Origin: Pezicula radicicola
Taxonomy: Eukaryota; Ascomycota; Leotiomycetes; Helotiales; Dermateaceae
Length of the DNA: 64,000 bases
Direction of reading: 5' to 3'
Assembly (NCBI GenBank): GCA_003008705.1
Contig: PDUO01000017.1
Span: 819,032-883,031 of the forward strand
Positions 47,865 through 60,892 of this stretch are shown here, piece by piece. The position numbers were made by a program, and so were the translations under genes. The first letter of the stretch is position 1; each line of letters begins with the position of its first letter. A model generated the notes under the pieces. The model searched no databases and was not told the DNA's origin. It saw nothing but the letters and a program-made list of their open reading frames with translations.

Positions 47865-48635
47865 ATGCTCTCTTCTGATCCCTGGGCATTTGAAATAATT
47901 CTGGAAATGGTGGCATAACAAAAACAACAACAAGAAGAGGAAGAACCCTCACAATCACAATCACTCCTACAAGCCCTCCATCCAGAACCCCTCCTCTATC
48001 AAATCGCCCTAGAAGGCATCAACGAATTCACATTCTGTCCTCAAATAAATCAAATCGAAAAACTCCTTCCTTCAACTCTAATGCTCATAAAGAATATTCA
48101 TATCGATTTAACATCTTCTCATCAAACAAATACAAATACAAATACTCGGATGTCAGATCATAGTATACGTCATCAAGATTCCTCCTCCTCCTCCTCCTCC
48201 TCCTCCTCCTCCTCCTCCTCCTCATCAAACAATACACGAAATAACTCGAACAAACAAATCATCTTAATAACCACCTTCAAAAACCTCAATCTCAAAAATC
48301 TCAAAAATCTAAGTTTTTATATAAGTGGGAATTCATCTAGCAGTATATTTAAAAACTTGATTTCGAATCCGGAGAAAGGGTGGAGGTGGATATTGGGGAG
48401 GTTTAGAAATGTATTGCTGAGTAGGTATTTGGTGGAGAGGAGATTGGAAGAGGGGAGACGTGAAGGTGGAGGGAGAGGGAGATATAGCTTAAGGTGTTTG
48501 ATTATTCTGGATATAGTTAAAGAGTGTTGGTTTCTAATTACTCCTACTTTAATTACTTTGTACAGATTGATGAACATGGAACGGATCAGCTATCACCTTA
48601 TAAATTTATCCCCTATCACTCAGTATTACATGTAA
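47865..48635 (+). pseudogene. Unknown poly-Ser protein, probably broken by an early stop
   Basis: One frame runs from the ATG at 47865 (MLSSDPWAFEIILEMVA) to a stop at 48635 with a single internal TAA at 47916-47918, in a Gln-rich stretch where CAA codons dominate, so CAA to TAA is the likely lesion. After it come QALHPEPLLYQIALEGINEF, a run of 15 or so serines, an Asn/Lys/Leu-rich segment and a basic tail. The frame may restart at 48081. I recognise no family; the start is loosely F-box-like. It could also be two unrelated fragments or noise in AT-rich sequence. Confidence 0.4.
48180..48223 (+). repeat. TCC trinucleotide microsatellite
   Basis: About 14 uninterrupted TCC/CCT units, read as a serine run in the unknown frame around it. 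Confidence 0.9.
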
Positions 48636-49888
48636 TTGCTTTATAAGCCTCACTGTGGAATATCTAGTTTCTCTTGCGAAGTACAACCTGGAATTGAACT
48701 TAATAGATTGCTAGATCTGTATTAACCACCTTATAAGTTATTCATTGAAAGTGCTAAATTAAGTGAGTTATTGAAAATTGATTCACGCCAGTTATGTAAG
48801 TTAAGCTTATTACCTATATTACATAACTACAGGAGTTCTGTAAAATTTGATTTACTTAAATCGAGGAAGAGTTAGCTACTTACAAAGTTTACCTATATCG
48901 AATTCAAGACTTGAAAGTACCTATCTACTTAGTTAAGACCAGTATTTCCTACTTTGTACTTAAGTTAAGCAACGGATGAATAGGTACTAAAGAGTTTCTA
49001 TATCGCTTAATTTTAGTAATCCATTTATAGAGGCGAAACCCACTTACCACCCCTCTAAGTATAAAGCGTTACGATATCTGGACAATGAAATTCTAAGACT
49101 TGGAATAGAATCACGAGTAATATTTAGAGGACGGGCAAAGATGTTGACTTGATCTTACGATAAATGACCCCTATTAGATTTAGCAACTCGTTTGATCTGG
49201 GTAGCTGATATCTTTAATATAATTTAAGTAGCTCACTAACCCCTAGTTGTTCTACCACTTCCTATAATTTTAATGCTAGTTTTGTTGCTCTGAAATTAGC
49301 ATACAAATATATTGAGCAACTTAAATCGCTTGCTGCAAAGAGAACCGTATTTCCAGTGGTTGGCAGTCACTTCTCCTTGACCATACTCTTCTAAATCGCC
49401 AGTAGGAACCATAGCCGTTTTTACTACAATGTTGGACTTCAAATTTCTAGCATTTCATCAGATCTCAAGCCACAGAGTTGATTTCGTAGGAAGAGAGTGA
49501 GAAATTATTGATATTAACTATTTTAAAACTGATTGACCTAGCTGTCATAGCCCAGCACCAGCAATATTTTAAGGCTCGAGAAACCCAACGCCGTTTCCGC
49601 GTCAGCAATTGCCTGAGACAGCTTTTGAGTGACCGACCCTTAAACAGACATGTTCTGTATTTTGCAAAAAGAAAAGCGATAGAATGAAAAAGAAAAGCCA
49701 TATCTGCTACAACTTCGTAATAGAAGTGTACTGATTCCCAGAATCTTCATTCTCAATCAGTAGAATTGCTGTCATATCTGAGAGACGATACGATGAATCC
49801 GGCGAAGGAGAATTATTGCGAAATGCAGCAATTGAAATTCTTCGGAGGCACATTCCCCTGAACACCATTTCTACCAGAATGGTTCTCA
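48636..49888. other. AT-rich intergenic region
   Basis: About 1.25 kb, very AT-rich, with no convincing frame, repeat pair or RNA gene. The right end is the 3' flank of the Arb1-like gene. Confidence 0.5.
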
Positions 49889-52388
49889 TCAGTCGAAGTC
49901 TTTGAGTTCGGCGTCAGTAACGGCTTCGGCCTCTGGATTGTCTTCGGTGGGTGGAGGTCTCTCATTTGGAACTGCACCATGTCAATTAAGTCCTCGGGCT
50001 TCCAATCTGTTGGGGGAAGAATACATACCAGGCTCCTTCCAATCCTTCATCTTCTCATTCTCCAGGTATGTGAAGAACGAGCAGTAGGTTCCAGGTATGA
50101 CATCACAATATTTGATGCCTATATCCAACTCCCGAACGACGACTTCAAGCTTCATACCCACAAAGCAGTGCTTCAAGATCTCATCCTCAAACCAGAATGT
50201 TTCGATAGCATCTTCAGATGCTAGTGCTTTTGTACTCTCATCGTCAGAACAATCCTCTTCCACCAAGCCAGGGCCATCCCAGTGCTTAACCTTGAGCAAA
50301 CCGAGAGGCTTGATATTTCCAGTCTGATTATTGTGATCTTTAATTCGTGCGATCAGATCAATCATCTCGATTTTTGGTCGCTCAATTTCGACAACTTCGA
50401 AACAGCGATTTTCAACCTTTGTGACCTTGGCTTCACCCTTGAGCAGTAGTATGGCTGCTTCTTTGTTGTGAAAAGCGACGGCAGTCTTGAAAATGCGACC
50501 AGCCTTGGAGTCAATCATTCCGTATTCAAACGGGGCAGGCTTCTCCGTCTCATCACCAAAATCCCAGGTATCGCTCTCTGTACTAAAGTATTGACCCTTG
50601 TACTGGCCACCGTAAAGCGTAGATGCTGCAATATTATAGGAACCAGGAAGGAGCTTGCTCAACTGCTCAATTTCCCATAATTCCTTTTCCGCCCTATCAC
50701 AGACTCTCCGCGCCGCCATGATATCGTCTGTGTACTCCGGGCATGCACCCTGAGCAAGGACGTAGTTAAGGAAGTTTTTGATGACAGTAGAACACAGCTT
50801 TATGTCCGCTTCGGTCTCGTAGTGTAGGCTGGTGGGGACTCTATAGGAGCTAGTTAACTGTTAGCATTGCGAACGTCGCTGAAATAAAAAGGATACTCAC
50901 AAAAACCCCTTAGCAACACCTTCGAAGTCAACTACCCAATTCTCTGCATCCTTTGGATCGTACAACTTCGAGTTCTTTCCACCGCTACCAACTAAGTCCG
51001 TAGCTCGAATTGCTCGAATCTCATCGGCCGTACAATCTTCCAGCGTGGCTTCGTCAAGTCCTCCTGTAAATTGTTTTGCGCCGGAGTTAATGCCTCCAAG
51101 GGTTAGATATTGTGTGAAGATATGTGACTTCTTTTCGTCAAGCTTGCGTCTACCTCGGTAACGTTGGATACAATTCTGCATACGCCTAATTACCTGTGTT
51201 ACTTTCTGTCCGTCAATTAAAGCAATTTCACTTACTTGTGGAAAGGGAGTTCACTTCAGAATTTGTTAGTTAAAGTTCAAACAGGATTTTAGCAATGCTT
51301 ACGGGTGATAAAAGTCTTCATATGCGTCAATTGCTTCTTCTGGGGTCATAGGAGGATCCGCATAGTAATCTGTGAACCTAAGTTAGTACTATGGATAATT
51401 TTAGCTGATTTCAACAGAATTTTGACCAACCTTCGAAGCCAGTGGGCTTTGGTTGCTTGACCTTCGGGGCAACGGGGCCAAATCCACTCTTCTTTGAGCG
51501 CTTCTTCTTGGACTTCTCACCAGGTTGCGGAATATCGGCCGGCTTGGGGGCATCAGGATATTTATCATAGTCGGTATAAGTATCAGCATGAGAAATTGGG
51601 TTGGCTGGGTCGTAAAGCTTCTTTCGCTTTACCATCTCCTGCCCCTCCGAACCAGTGATGTTCAGGAACTTGCTCTTTTTGAGAGCAGCAACGACAGCAG
51701 AGTATTCAAACTGTCTCATGCGTCCAAAACTGGCGATCTTCTCAACTGCGATTGGTTGGCTGCTGCCCTCGGTTCTCTTCCAGAGGAAGACATCATCTGG
51801 TAGATTGTCGTCGCTAAAATAGTACTCAACCTTTTGCGATGTAAGTGAATAAATCCCTGCAGCTTTCAATGGACATACCTGTCTGCGAATTCTGATTTCC
51901 TCGGGAGGTACCCCAAGTTCTTCCTCCGCCTGTTCCTGCGTTTGACCATTGTCATCATGTGCATGTGCACCTGTGTCTGGTTCTTGGGCAGGTTTAAGCT
52001 TGATAAGCCCTTCTGAGGTGCATTTGGGGCCATTCTCTGATGGGGCACGTATTTCTAGTGTATTCTCCTCGGCAATTTCTTCCAATGGTGTGAAACTGGG
52101 CTCTCCACCCTCAGGGTTGGATGCTGTGGGACCTGGACTGGGATGTGCTGGAGTAGTTGGGGGAGCCACAGGCAATTCTGGAGACTTCAAGCCGACTTCA
52201 ACTTGCTCATCTTCGGCTTCTGGTTCTTTTTGGGCTCTCATCTTAAAGAGTTCTTCTGTAGAATATGTAGGGCCATTCTCGAATGGGGTCTTCTCAACCT
52301 CGCTGTTTGCTCGTGCTCTGAGGGCGGTAAGATCAAGCTCGCTAATCGCACGCAACAGATCTTCTGCATGCTGAGCATAGGGTGCCAT
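49889..52388 (-). CDS. Arb1-type Argonaute chaperone fused to an N-terminal La-type domain
   Basis: Seven exons join in phase to 724 aa: 52388-51879, 51830-51431, 51369-51303, 51253-51236, 51185-50901, 50840-50029, 49971-49889. Residues 1-170 are acidic and Pro/Glu-rich. Residues 171-250 form a La-type winged helix (VEYYFSDDNLPDDVFL, IASFGRMRQFEYSAVVAALK, ITGSEGQEMVKRK). A basic linker (KSKKKRSKKSGFG) leads to the Arb1 region: KPTGFEDYYADPPMTPEEA, RMQNCIQRYRGRRKLDEKK, WVVDFEGVAKGFL. In fission yeast Arb1 belongs to the ARC complex with Arb2 and Ago1; it holds duplex siRNA, inhibits slicing, and is needed for heterochromatin. The La fusion lies within one exon, so it is not a joining artefact. 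The first intron (48 bp) is in-frame and stop-free; exon 4 is 18 bases. Confidence 0.82.
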
Positions 52389-53484
52389 CGTCACCGCGAT
52401 GCTGTGTTCCTCTACGTATGTGGTTAGTCTCTGAAAATCTGCGGACAGGTTGGTAATGCTGTTCCAAGGGGATGAGGTTAGGTAATGGAACGAAAATGAT
52501 TGATCGATTGATTGGGCGGTGTATAGTAGACAAACCAGGTGGATTGCAAAGGCTGCGCAGAATTGACTTGAGTTGACTTGGTTGGTGATTCGCTGAGGGA
52601 AGAAAAGAAGGAAGGGAAAGGGAAATGGGAACAGGGGAAAGTAGAGAGCAAATGATCAGCTACCGTAGAGTGAATGAATGTCGCAGAGGTGAATGTCGCG
52701 TGTTGGTCTTGAGTCTTGACGCTGCGAATCAATGGAGAGAATGACTCGCCCAGCTGATCAAGACTCTTATAAATTGAAGGACGAAGAAAGAAAAGCACTC
52801 CTGGACAGTGCAAACTCACAATCTCTTGAAGGAAATCAAGAAGGCCTTATTCGCAATCTGTCTTGCTGTTGTCTCCCGTCGTTTGCTTCTCACGGATAAC
52901 AAACATACAGTTGCTGGAATGCCCAGGATCCAGGTTGGAGATGTTGTCGAGAAGGAGCGGAAGAGGTACCGGTACGTGTCCTTGTCCTTTGTTGTCTGTC
53001 TCGGCGATCTCGCTTGCAGGCTTAGAATGTAGATGCGCCCCAAGAGATCACGTTTATGCACACGCTGTTGGGAGTTGCGGTTCTTCGTACGTTTGTACCT
53101 TAGAAGATGCGGAGACGAGAGAAGGCTGTGCTGTGCAGTTGACATGCGCAGCCTCGCTTACTGGGCGGGCATGGGCTGAGCTTATTTGTTTTCAGTGTCT
53201 CACCGCCTATCAATGCAGTTCTCCAGGCCTCTCTTGGCTCTTTTAGCGTTCCCGCACCAGGTTTCCCAGGGGTGTTATGGCGGGATCTTCATGATTGAAG
53301 CCACGACTTCAGCAACGCCCCATTCACTCCTTTTGATAATTCTTACTTCCAAGTTATATACAGTATCGCCCCGCGGAACTTATTTCCTTTCTGCGCACAA
53401 GCCTTCGCGGCACTTTCTCTTCGATTCCTTTTACTTACACACCATGATAGAGTCATAGTACTTGCGACTCGAGTGAAGGTCAAC
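52389..53484. other. Divergent intergenic region between Arb1-like and inositol kinase genes
   Basis: Contains both promoters. The 127-codon frame at 52863-53246 is Cys/Ser/Leu-rich without structure and overlaps an antisense frame. No gene is called. Confidence 0.45.
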
Positions 53485-54558
53485 ATGGCGAAACCTTTGC
53501 CCACCCGAGCAGACCTTATCGACTACCCTTTTGCTGTTGCTGGACAGTAAGCACAAAATTGCCAATATGTGCGCGGCCATAGAAACTAATTGCAGAATAG
53601 TGACGGTACACTTTCCGATGTCGACGGTGAGCTCTTCATCAAGCCATGTACGCAGACCGAAATCGCATTTTACGAATCGTCCGTAGCAAACCACCCCGAA
53701 TTTGCAGAATACATGCCCACCTTCTTAGGGACACTAGAATTGGGCACCCAACCTAATGGGACCATCGAGGAAAATGCCGCCTCGCTGATGGCCAAACATA
53801 CCATACCAGAAGTTGTGGTGCCATCAAGATTGCCAGGCAAGCGCATATCGACGGACACGGCCGTGGTACTTCTCAATGCAGCACATGGATTCGTGCGCCC
53901 AAACATTCTTGACGTCAAACTGGGAGTACGATTATGGTCTGAAGATGCGACTCAAGAGAAGAAGACCCGTTTCGATATTGTCACCCAGGAGACCACGCAC
54001 AAAGATCTTGGATTTCGAATTGCCGGCATGCGCGTATGGCAAGGCGAGGGCGCACAGGGCTCGGACATAGACGCTGAGGGGTTCAAAATTTATGACAAAA
54101 ACTACGGCCGATACTCCGTAAATACAAACAATGTTACAGAGGCGTTTAGGAACTTTATCTTCGCTGAGTCGGCTGGTATCGACGAGGAATTAGGGCATTT
54201 GGTTGCGCAAGCATTCCTTACGGATGTTACAAGAATACAGGAATTATTGGAGGGGCAGGAGAGTCGCATGGTCTCGGCAAGTCTTCTGTTTGTTTTTGAG
54301 GGGGATGGCAAAGCATTAAGAGCTGCTATGGAGGAGGCAAGTAAACCTGCCACAAATGGCAATGGTAATTGTGAGGACGAGGACGAGGGGTATGAAGACG
54401 ATGAGGATGACGAGGACGAGTACAGTGGACCAAAAATATATTCAGTAAAGGTTATAGACTTTGCTCATGCAGAGTGGACTCCTGGTATGGGGCCGGATGA
54501 GAATTCATTGGTTGGCGTTAGGAGCGTTGCTAAGATTCTGAATGGATTAGGAGCATAA
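53485..54558 (+). CDS. Inositol polyphosphate kinase (IPMK/Arg82-like)
   Basis: Exons 53485-53546 and 53601-54558 join to 339 aa. The 54-bp intron ends AATAG, not the AG eight bases earlier, because only this keeps the frame and gives AGHDGTLSDVDGELFIKP. Family motifs: PNILDVKLGVR (PxxxDxKxG, inositol phosphate binding), GFRIAGMRVWQ, SASLLFVFEGD, and VKVIDFAHAEWTPG with the metal-binding Asp. An acidic run (DEDEGYEDDEDDEDEYSG) before the last motif resembles the Asp-rich insert of yeast Arg82. The enzyme phosphorylates InsP3 to InsP4 and InsP5 and feeds InsP6 and pyrophosphate synthesis, with roles in transcription and mRNA export. IPMK fits better than InsP6 kinase by length and motif, but I am not certain of the subgroup. 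Confidence 0.9.
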
Positions 54559-55079
54559 TCACGGAGTTTGTATGGCACCGGACATAATCATGGACCCTAT
54601 ATTTGCTATTTGTTAGATACCCATTAAGATGGATGGGCGCAGATAGAATATCCACTCATTGCTTTCCAAATCCTTCCACAAGATGATATTCCAACTTTAT
54701 TCTCATGTGACAATACAACCTGCGATAGCTTTTCAGCCTTCTTAAAGCACTCACCTGCTTTCAGTAAGTTGCCAATTCAAGATAATGACCTATGAAACAA
54801 CATTCCAGCCTTTCCAATAAACTTCTAGTCAATAAATCGATTTGAGTAAGGGCAAACAATAACTTTGTGTTGACATCTCAAAAGCAGTCTAGTTCCCTGA
54901 TCGACACTCATCTCACCCCTCCACATCAACAAGGCTGAAAAAAAGATCCTGGCGCTCATGCCGCAACCGTCTTCCAGGCTTCCAGGTTGTTGACAAGCCA
55001 CAACTCTAAAAGCTTACTTTGTGCTCCTGTGCAAGCAAGCTTCGTATTCACATCTCGCAGCTTACAAAATAATCAAATC
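54559..55079. other. Intergenic region
   Basis: 521 bp between tandem genes, with the inositol kinase 3' flank and CLP1 promoter. Nothing else seen. Confidence 0.5.
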
Positions 55080-56708
55080 ATGTCAATTCCTGGTCTCGGA
55101 CAAGCTGCACCTGTCGTAAGATACTCCAAGTACTCCTTCCATCTCTTGCATAGGTAAATGGGTATATCTCTGACGAGACACAAAATGCTGATGGCTCTTC
55201 GTATCTACTAGGCTTCATTTTCAGCACCAGCAGCTACATCTTCAGCACCGGTTATTCATGAGCTTACTGCTAATTCAGAATGGCGGTTCGAGGTCGCAGT
55301 TGGACAGAGTATTGACGTTAGGGTAAGAAATTTGATTCATCATGGACAATCCCCTTTCCGTTCTCTTTCCATCTTCAAATGACTGATTCAATCGATACGC
55401 AAAGGTCCTCTCAGGCACCGCCGAGATCTTCGGAACACAACTCGCACTAAACCACGCGTATACATTCCACGGCACGAAATCCTCCATCTTTACCTGGCAT
55501 GGCTGTCGACTCGAAGTAACCGGATCATGCGAAGAATACACAGCCGAAGAAACACCCATGATATCCTATGTAAACACACATTTCGCACTTGAGAAGTTAC
55601 GAAATGAAGCTACACAATATGGGAGAGAAGGACCAAGGGTTCTAGTCGTTGGGCCTAGTAATGCTGGGAAGACGAGTCTTGTGAAACTATTGACGGCTTA
55701 TGCTGTTCAGATGGGCAGACAACCATTGGTTGTTAATACGGATAGTAGAGAGGGAATGCTTAGTATACCAGGTAGTTTGACAGCTACTGCTTTTGCTAGT
55801 ATTATTGATGTTGAAGAGGGATGGGGTAGTAGTCCTACTAGTGGGCCTAGTCCTGTACCTGTTAAACTTCCTTTGTGTTATTACTATGGATTACCGAGTC
55901 CGGAAGATAATACAAAGCTGTTTAAACCGGTGTTGACAAGGTTGGCGCTTGCGGCTACGAGTAGGATGGCGGAGGATGTGAAGGTTAGGGAGTCTGGAAT
56001 GTTGATTGATACGCCTGGGGTTATTAGTCAGGGGAAGGGTGGTTATGATATAATATCACACATCGTCGCTGAATTCTCAGGTCTGTTCCCCCCACTTACT
56101 CTAATATATTTCGACTAGCTGATCATTTCACAGTCAACACGATATTAGTCTTAGGTTCAGAACGTTTATACTCCGACCTCCAACGCAAATTCTCAAATTA
56201 CCGCACCAGTGCTGGTTCTAGCATAACTTTGGTCCGCCTGGACAAATCTGGTGGTTGTGTTGACAGAGATGATACCTACATGCAGCAAACCCGCGAAGCG
56301 TCAATCAAAGAATACTTCTTCGGAGACGCAAAACGCACCTTGAGTCCTCATACCCAGCAACTCGATTTCGATGCAGTCACAATCTACAAGGTACGTGAAG
56401 GTGGCTCGATGCTCTCTTCCTTCCTACCTGGTGGCGCAGAAGAAGACGAGTCGGCTTCACCGTTACTTTACGAAAAGGTGGATCCTTCGCCTATGATGCT
56501 GCATTGCATACTCGCTGTCATGTACGCTTCTTTAAACGACCCCCAGGAAACCATTCGGGATGCTCCCGTCATGGGTTTTGTGTATGTGGCTGAGGTGGAC
56601 GAGAAGAAGCGGAGAATCAAAGTCCTGAGTCCTGTGAATACAAGGATTGGCGACCAGCCTTTGCTTTGGGGCCCATGGCCAGAAGCAACTATCAGTTTAA
56701 TTGGCTAA
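55080..56708 (+). CDS. CLP1: mRNA 3'-end processing factor Clp1 (polynucleotide kinase fold)
   Basis: Exons 55080-55115, 55212-55322, 55405-56080 and 56134-56708 join to 465 aa, normal for Clp1. N-terminal beta domain (SEWRFEVAVGQSIDVRVLSG, ALNHAYTFHGTKSSIFTWHG). The ATP-binding P-loop is GPSNAGKTSLVKLL near residue 130, followed by NTDSREGMLSIPGSLTA and LIDTPGV. The C-terminal domain ends NTRIGDQPLLWGPWPEATISLIG. Clp1 is a subunit of cleavage factor IA (yeast) / CFIIm and binds Pcf11. In fungi it usually binds ATP without kinase activity. The first exon has just 12 codons. Confidence 0.94.
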
Positions 56709-56873
56709 GTTAATGATACCTATTTGCCAAATTCACGTTTCGCTGGTAATGCTAATTTACTTAATGTGATTTGAAAAGTCAACTTGCTATCTATCTTACG
56801 CTTCATTTAATCATTCAATGCCATCATATGTGAGGGGTCCAGCTAACTATATGCAAGAACCTATTTGAAGAAA

Positions 56874-58228
<1,355 letters not shown>

Positions 58229-59466
58229 AATTGTTGCGTGTGTTGAGAAGAAGAAAGAAGATGGAGCTTTAGGGGAGCAGAGTTGCAGTATAAGGGTGAG
58301 GAAACAAACATCACGAAACGAGAAGTGGGTACACTTTCAGGGGATGGGGGTGCGTATTGTGGGGTGAAGGTTTTCTGCATGTATGGTGAACCTGGGTTGA
58401 AAGCAATTAATTGAAATTTCCCAGAGGTATCTGCAGTATCGGGATATTTAATCTGCGGCATCTCTATCAGACATTTGTGATTAGATTCGTATGAGGTGTT
58501 CGCAAGAGATATAGAACTTTTTGGAGGCCAAAGAAAATCCTAGGTTGGGCGCATGTTGATCTTTTACCTGATGTAAGATGACATGTTGTTCTGAGTAGTT
58601 TAGATGAACGCTTGCGACATGCACCTGCCGGTATCTCACTAGCCACAGCACAACCATATCTTCCTTCTCTCATTGGTCGGGCTTTCTCCATGCTACTACT
58701 GTACTATGTAGCTTCATCTCAATCCAGCACCTCCTCTCTGTGCGTTCCCCTTCGCAACACCCGTTGCCATGTCACTGGAACAATCTCAATTATTATGGTC
58801 TGGGTTCTAGCAGTTCCCTGCGAACATTCCGAGGCCTTCGATACCATTGATATGACTCTCCACGCACTAACAGATTCATTTCCGACTCGATAGCATGCAA
58901 GCCACACTTTTGACAACCCTAAGCCCAACCAACGGAAACGTTGCGGCAAACAATCTTGGGAACCCCGAAAACACGACCATATGCTATTATTGCATACGGG
59001 ACTATTTTGACACTTGTGGCGCTTGCATGATGGGATTTTGAGAAGGCCATGGAAGAAGAACGGCTCAGACAGCCTTAAAGAAGCTAATTTACGCGCCGTC
59101 AATGTACCAGCGCACACAACTCCCGTGCCGGCGTGAGCACGAGCTGAGTCCCAAAAATGCTGCGGTGGAGATTGTATGTCCCTGATGTGAGAGATGCCTT
59201 TTGGAACGAAATATATTTTTCTTCACGTATTTTGTCTTCTGTGTGTATTTCGAATTTGTCTTAAAAAATGCCTTCTTTTCAAGTTTTCATTATTACTATT
59301 TTCATCGTTCATTACTATTTTCTAATTCTCAACAACTTCCCGATATTATATTAAGGCATTCGAGGCATCTTAGTCTTAACGAAGCAATTTATCTGCCTTC
59401 TACCCAAAACTTGTGTAACAAGCTTCACTACTACTTGCACTTCTCAACCTAACACATATATTCGGT
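58229..59466. other. Intergenic region
   Basis: Epimerase promoter at the left and AT-rich sequence at the right. Short frames only. A degraded upstream half of the transporter fragment that starts at 59467 is not visible here. Confidence 0.45.
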
Positions 59467-59940
59467 ATGCTAACAATGGGCTATCTTTCTGACCATCTCA
59501 ACGTCTTCATCCTCCTATTCTCATCTACTTTCTTCTCAGCACTCACAACATTACTCCTACTTGGACCCAGCAAATCTTTCCTACCACTTTGCTTCTTCGC
59601 AATTTTTTATGGCTTCCTGGGAAGTGGTTTCGAGAGCTTGTTTCCTAAATTTGTTACTGCTTTGACGAAAGATGAAGCTGCGGAGTTACTGTTTTATGGT
59701 GTTTTTGAGTTTGAGTGTGGTTTGGGGATTGTACTTCCTGTTAGTGGTCTTTTGGTGGGTAAGATTGTTGATGTTGAGATGTTTGGGTTGGATATGTATG
59801 GTGGTGTTGTATTATTTGTGGGTATTACACTTGGGATTGCATCGATTGCTGGTGTGGGATGGTTTTGGGGAGTCGAGGGGGGTGAGCTGATGAAGAAGTC
59901 TGATTATGGTCTGTTTAAGGACGGGGAGGATAGTAGCTAG
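59467..59940 (+). pseudogene. C-terminal fragment of an MFS transporter (monocarboxylate-like)
   Basis: 157 codons that encode only about four to five hydrophobic segments (FILLFSSTFFSALTTLLLLG, FAIFYGFLGSGFESLFPKFV, ECGLGIVLPVSGLLVGKIVD, GVVLFVGITLGIASIAGVG). The FYGFLGSGFESLFP and GIVLPVSGLLVGKI stretches look like the second half of a monocarboxylate-transporter-type MFS. A full protein needs about 12 segments and about 450 residues, and nothing comparable lies upstream. The reading frame itself is intact, so a short expressed protein is possible, but loss of the 5' half is more likely. Confidence 0.6.
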
Positions 59941-60892
59941 ATTATTACTGTACTGTACATGTTGAACACTGAGGTGTCTTTGAAGCTTTTCTAATAACTA
60001 GAGCTCAAACAAGCTACATTGCATATATCAAGGTTCTTTCCTTTGCTTAGAATCAACTCTGTCAAAATATAGTGAGTGAGCTATTTCACAAGCAACCATT
60101 TACACTACAACACACAGCACCAAATCATAAAGGCATTCTGATGAGTTCTGAGTCCAACGGCGGTCGAATTGTCAATCAGACCGTACTTCCGGAGCATGAT
60201 GATACCCAAACATCTAGATCCAGAGCCTCAGACTTGAGTAAGCCCGTTATCAAGACACCTGTGACACCGCTTATAGTCCAGAACTAAAAGTATACAAGAC
60301 ATGTTTCCTCCACAAGACAGGCATATCAACAATTCTCAAGTCCCCGAGACAGTGATCAAAACAGGAGGCTATAGACAGTTCAGCCATATCGCGTGTTGGT
60401 TAATGTGGAAAAATGAGAAAGTGACAACCCGTCGCTACGAGTACGTGGAAACGGGATCTTGGTAGATATTGAACGGTAATTACACATTAAGCTATCTTTT
60501 TATGACTAGACTACGCTTAGTGCATCTATCTATTCTTTACATAGTTCTGTATCTCATCCTGAGGTTTAATGGGAAAACACTTCTTAGTACCCGTATCGCT
60601 TACAGAGTACTTACTGACTCTGTAGTGTAATATGGAGAGCTAGACGAAGCGTGGCTTTGACACTTTATCCTCGGGTACAACCGAGACTACGGAGATAAAT
60701 ACTACAACTCAGCTTTCAGCTCAAGCCACTTCAAAACTGACAAAGAAGTACCTCCAAAACCTCCAACCTACTAGATTAAATATTACCAAGAAAGGAATAA
60801 ATGTGTATTTTGTAGCTGTTACCACCAGTACCTATCTTGGGAATTCTACCAGTGCTCCTTGTATACTTTTAGATATGATCAGGGCCGTATAA
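59941..60892. other. AT-rich stretch between two gene relics
   Basis: No gene. This is where the N-terminal FAD-binding half of the amine oxidase relic should be, but no GxGxxG-type sequence is readable. Confidence 0.5.

Noticed and set aside
52919..53035. Tiny possible gene starting ATGCCCAGGATCCAG with a GTACGT..GCAG intron
   Set aside because: It would encode only about 24 residues and nothing supports its translation.
52863..53246. 127-codon open frame between the Arb1-like and inositol kinase genes
   Set aside because: Cys/Ser/Leu-rich without any motif or membrane plan, overlapped by an antisense frame of similar length, and located in a divergent promoter region.
53593..53595. Earlier acceptor TTGCAG for the inositol kinase intron
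   Set aside because: It gives the wrong frame after exon 1; AATAG at 53600 restores AGHDGTLSD.
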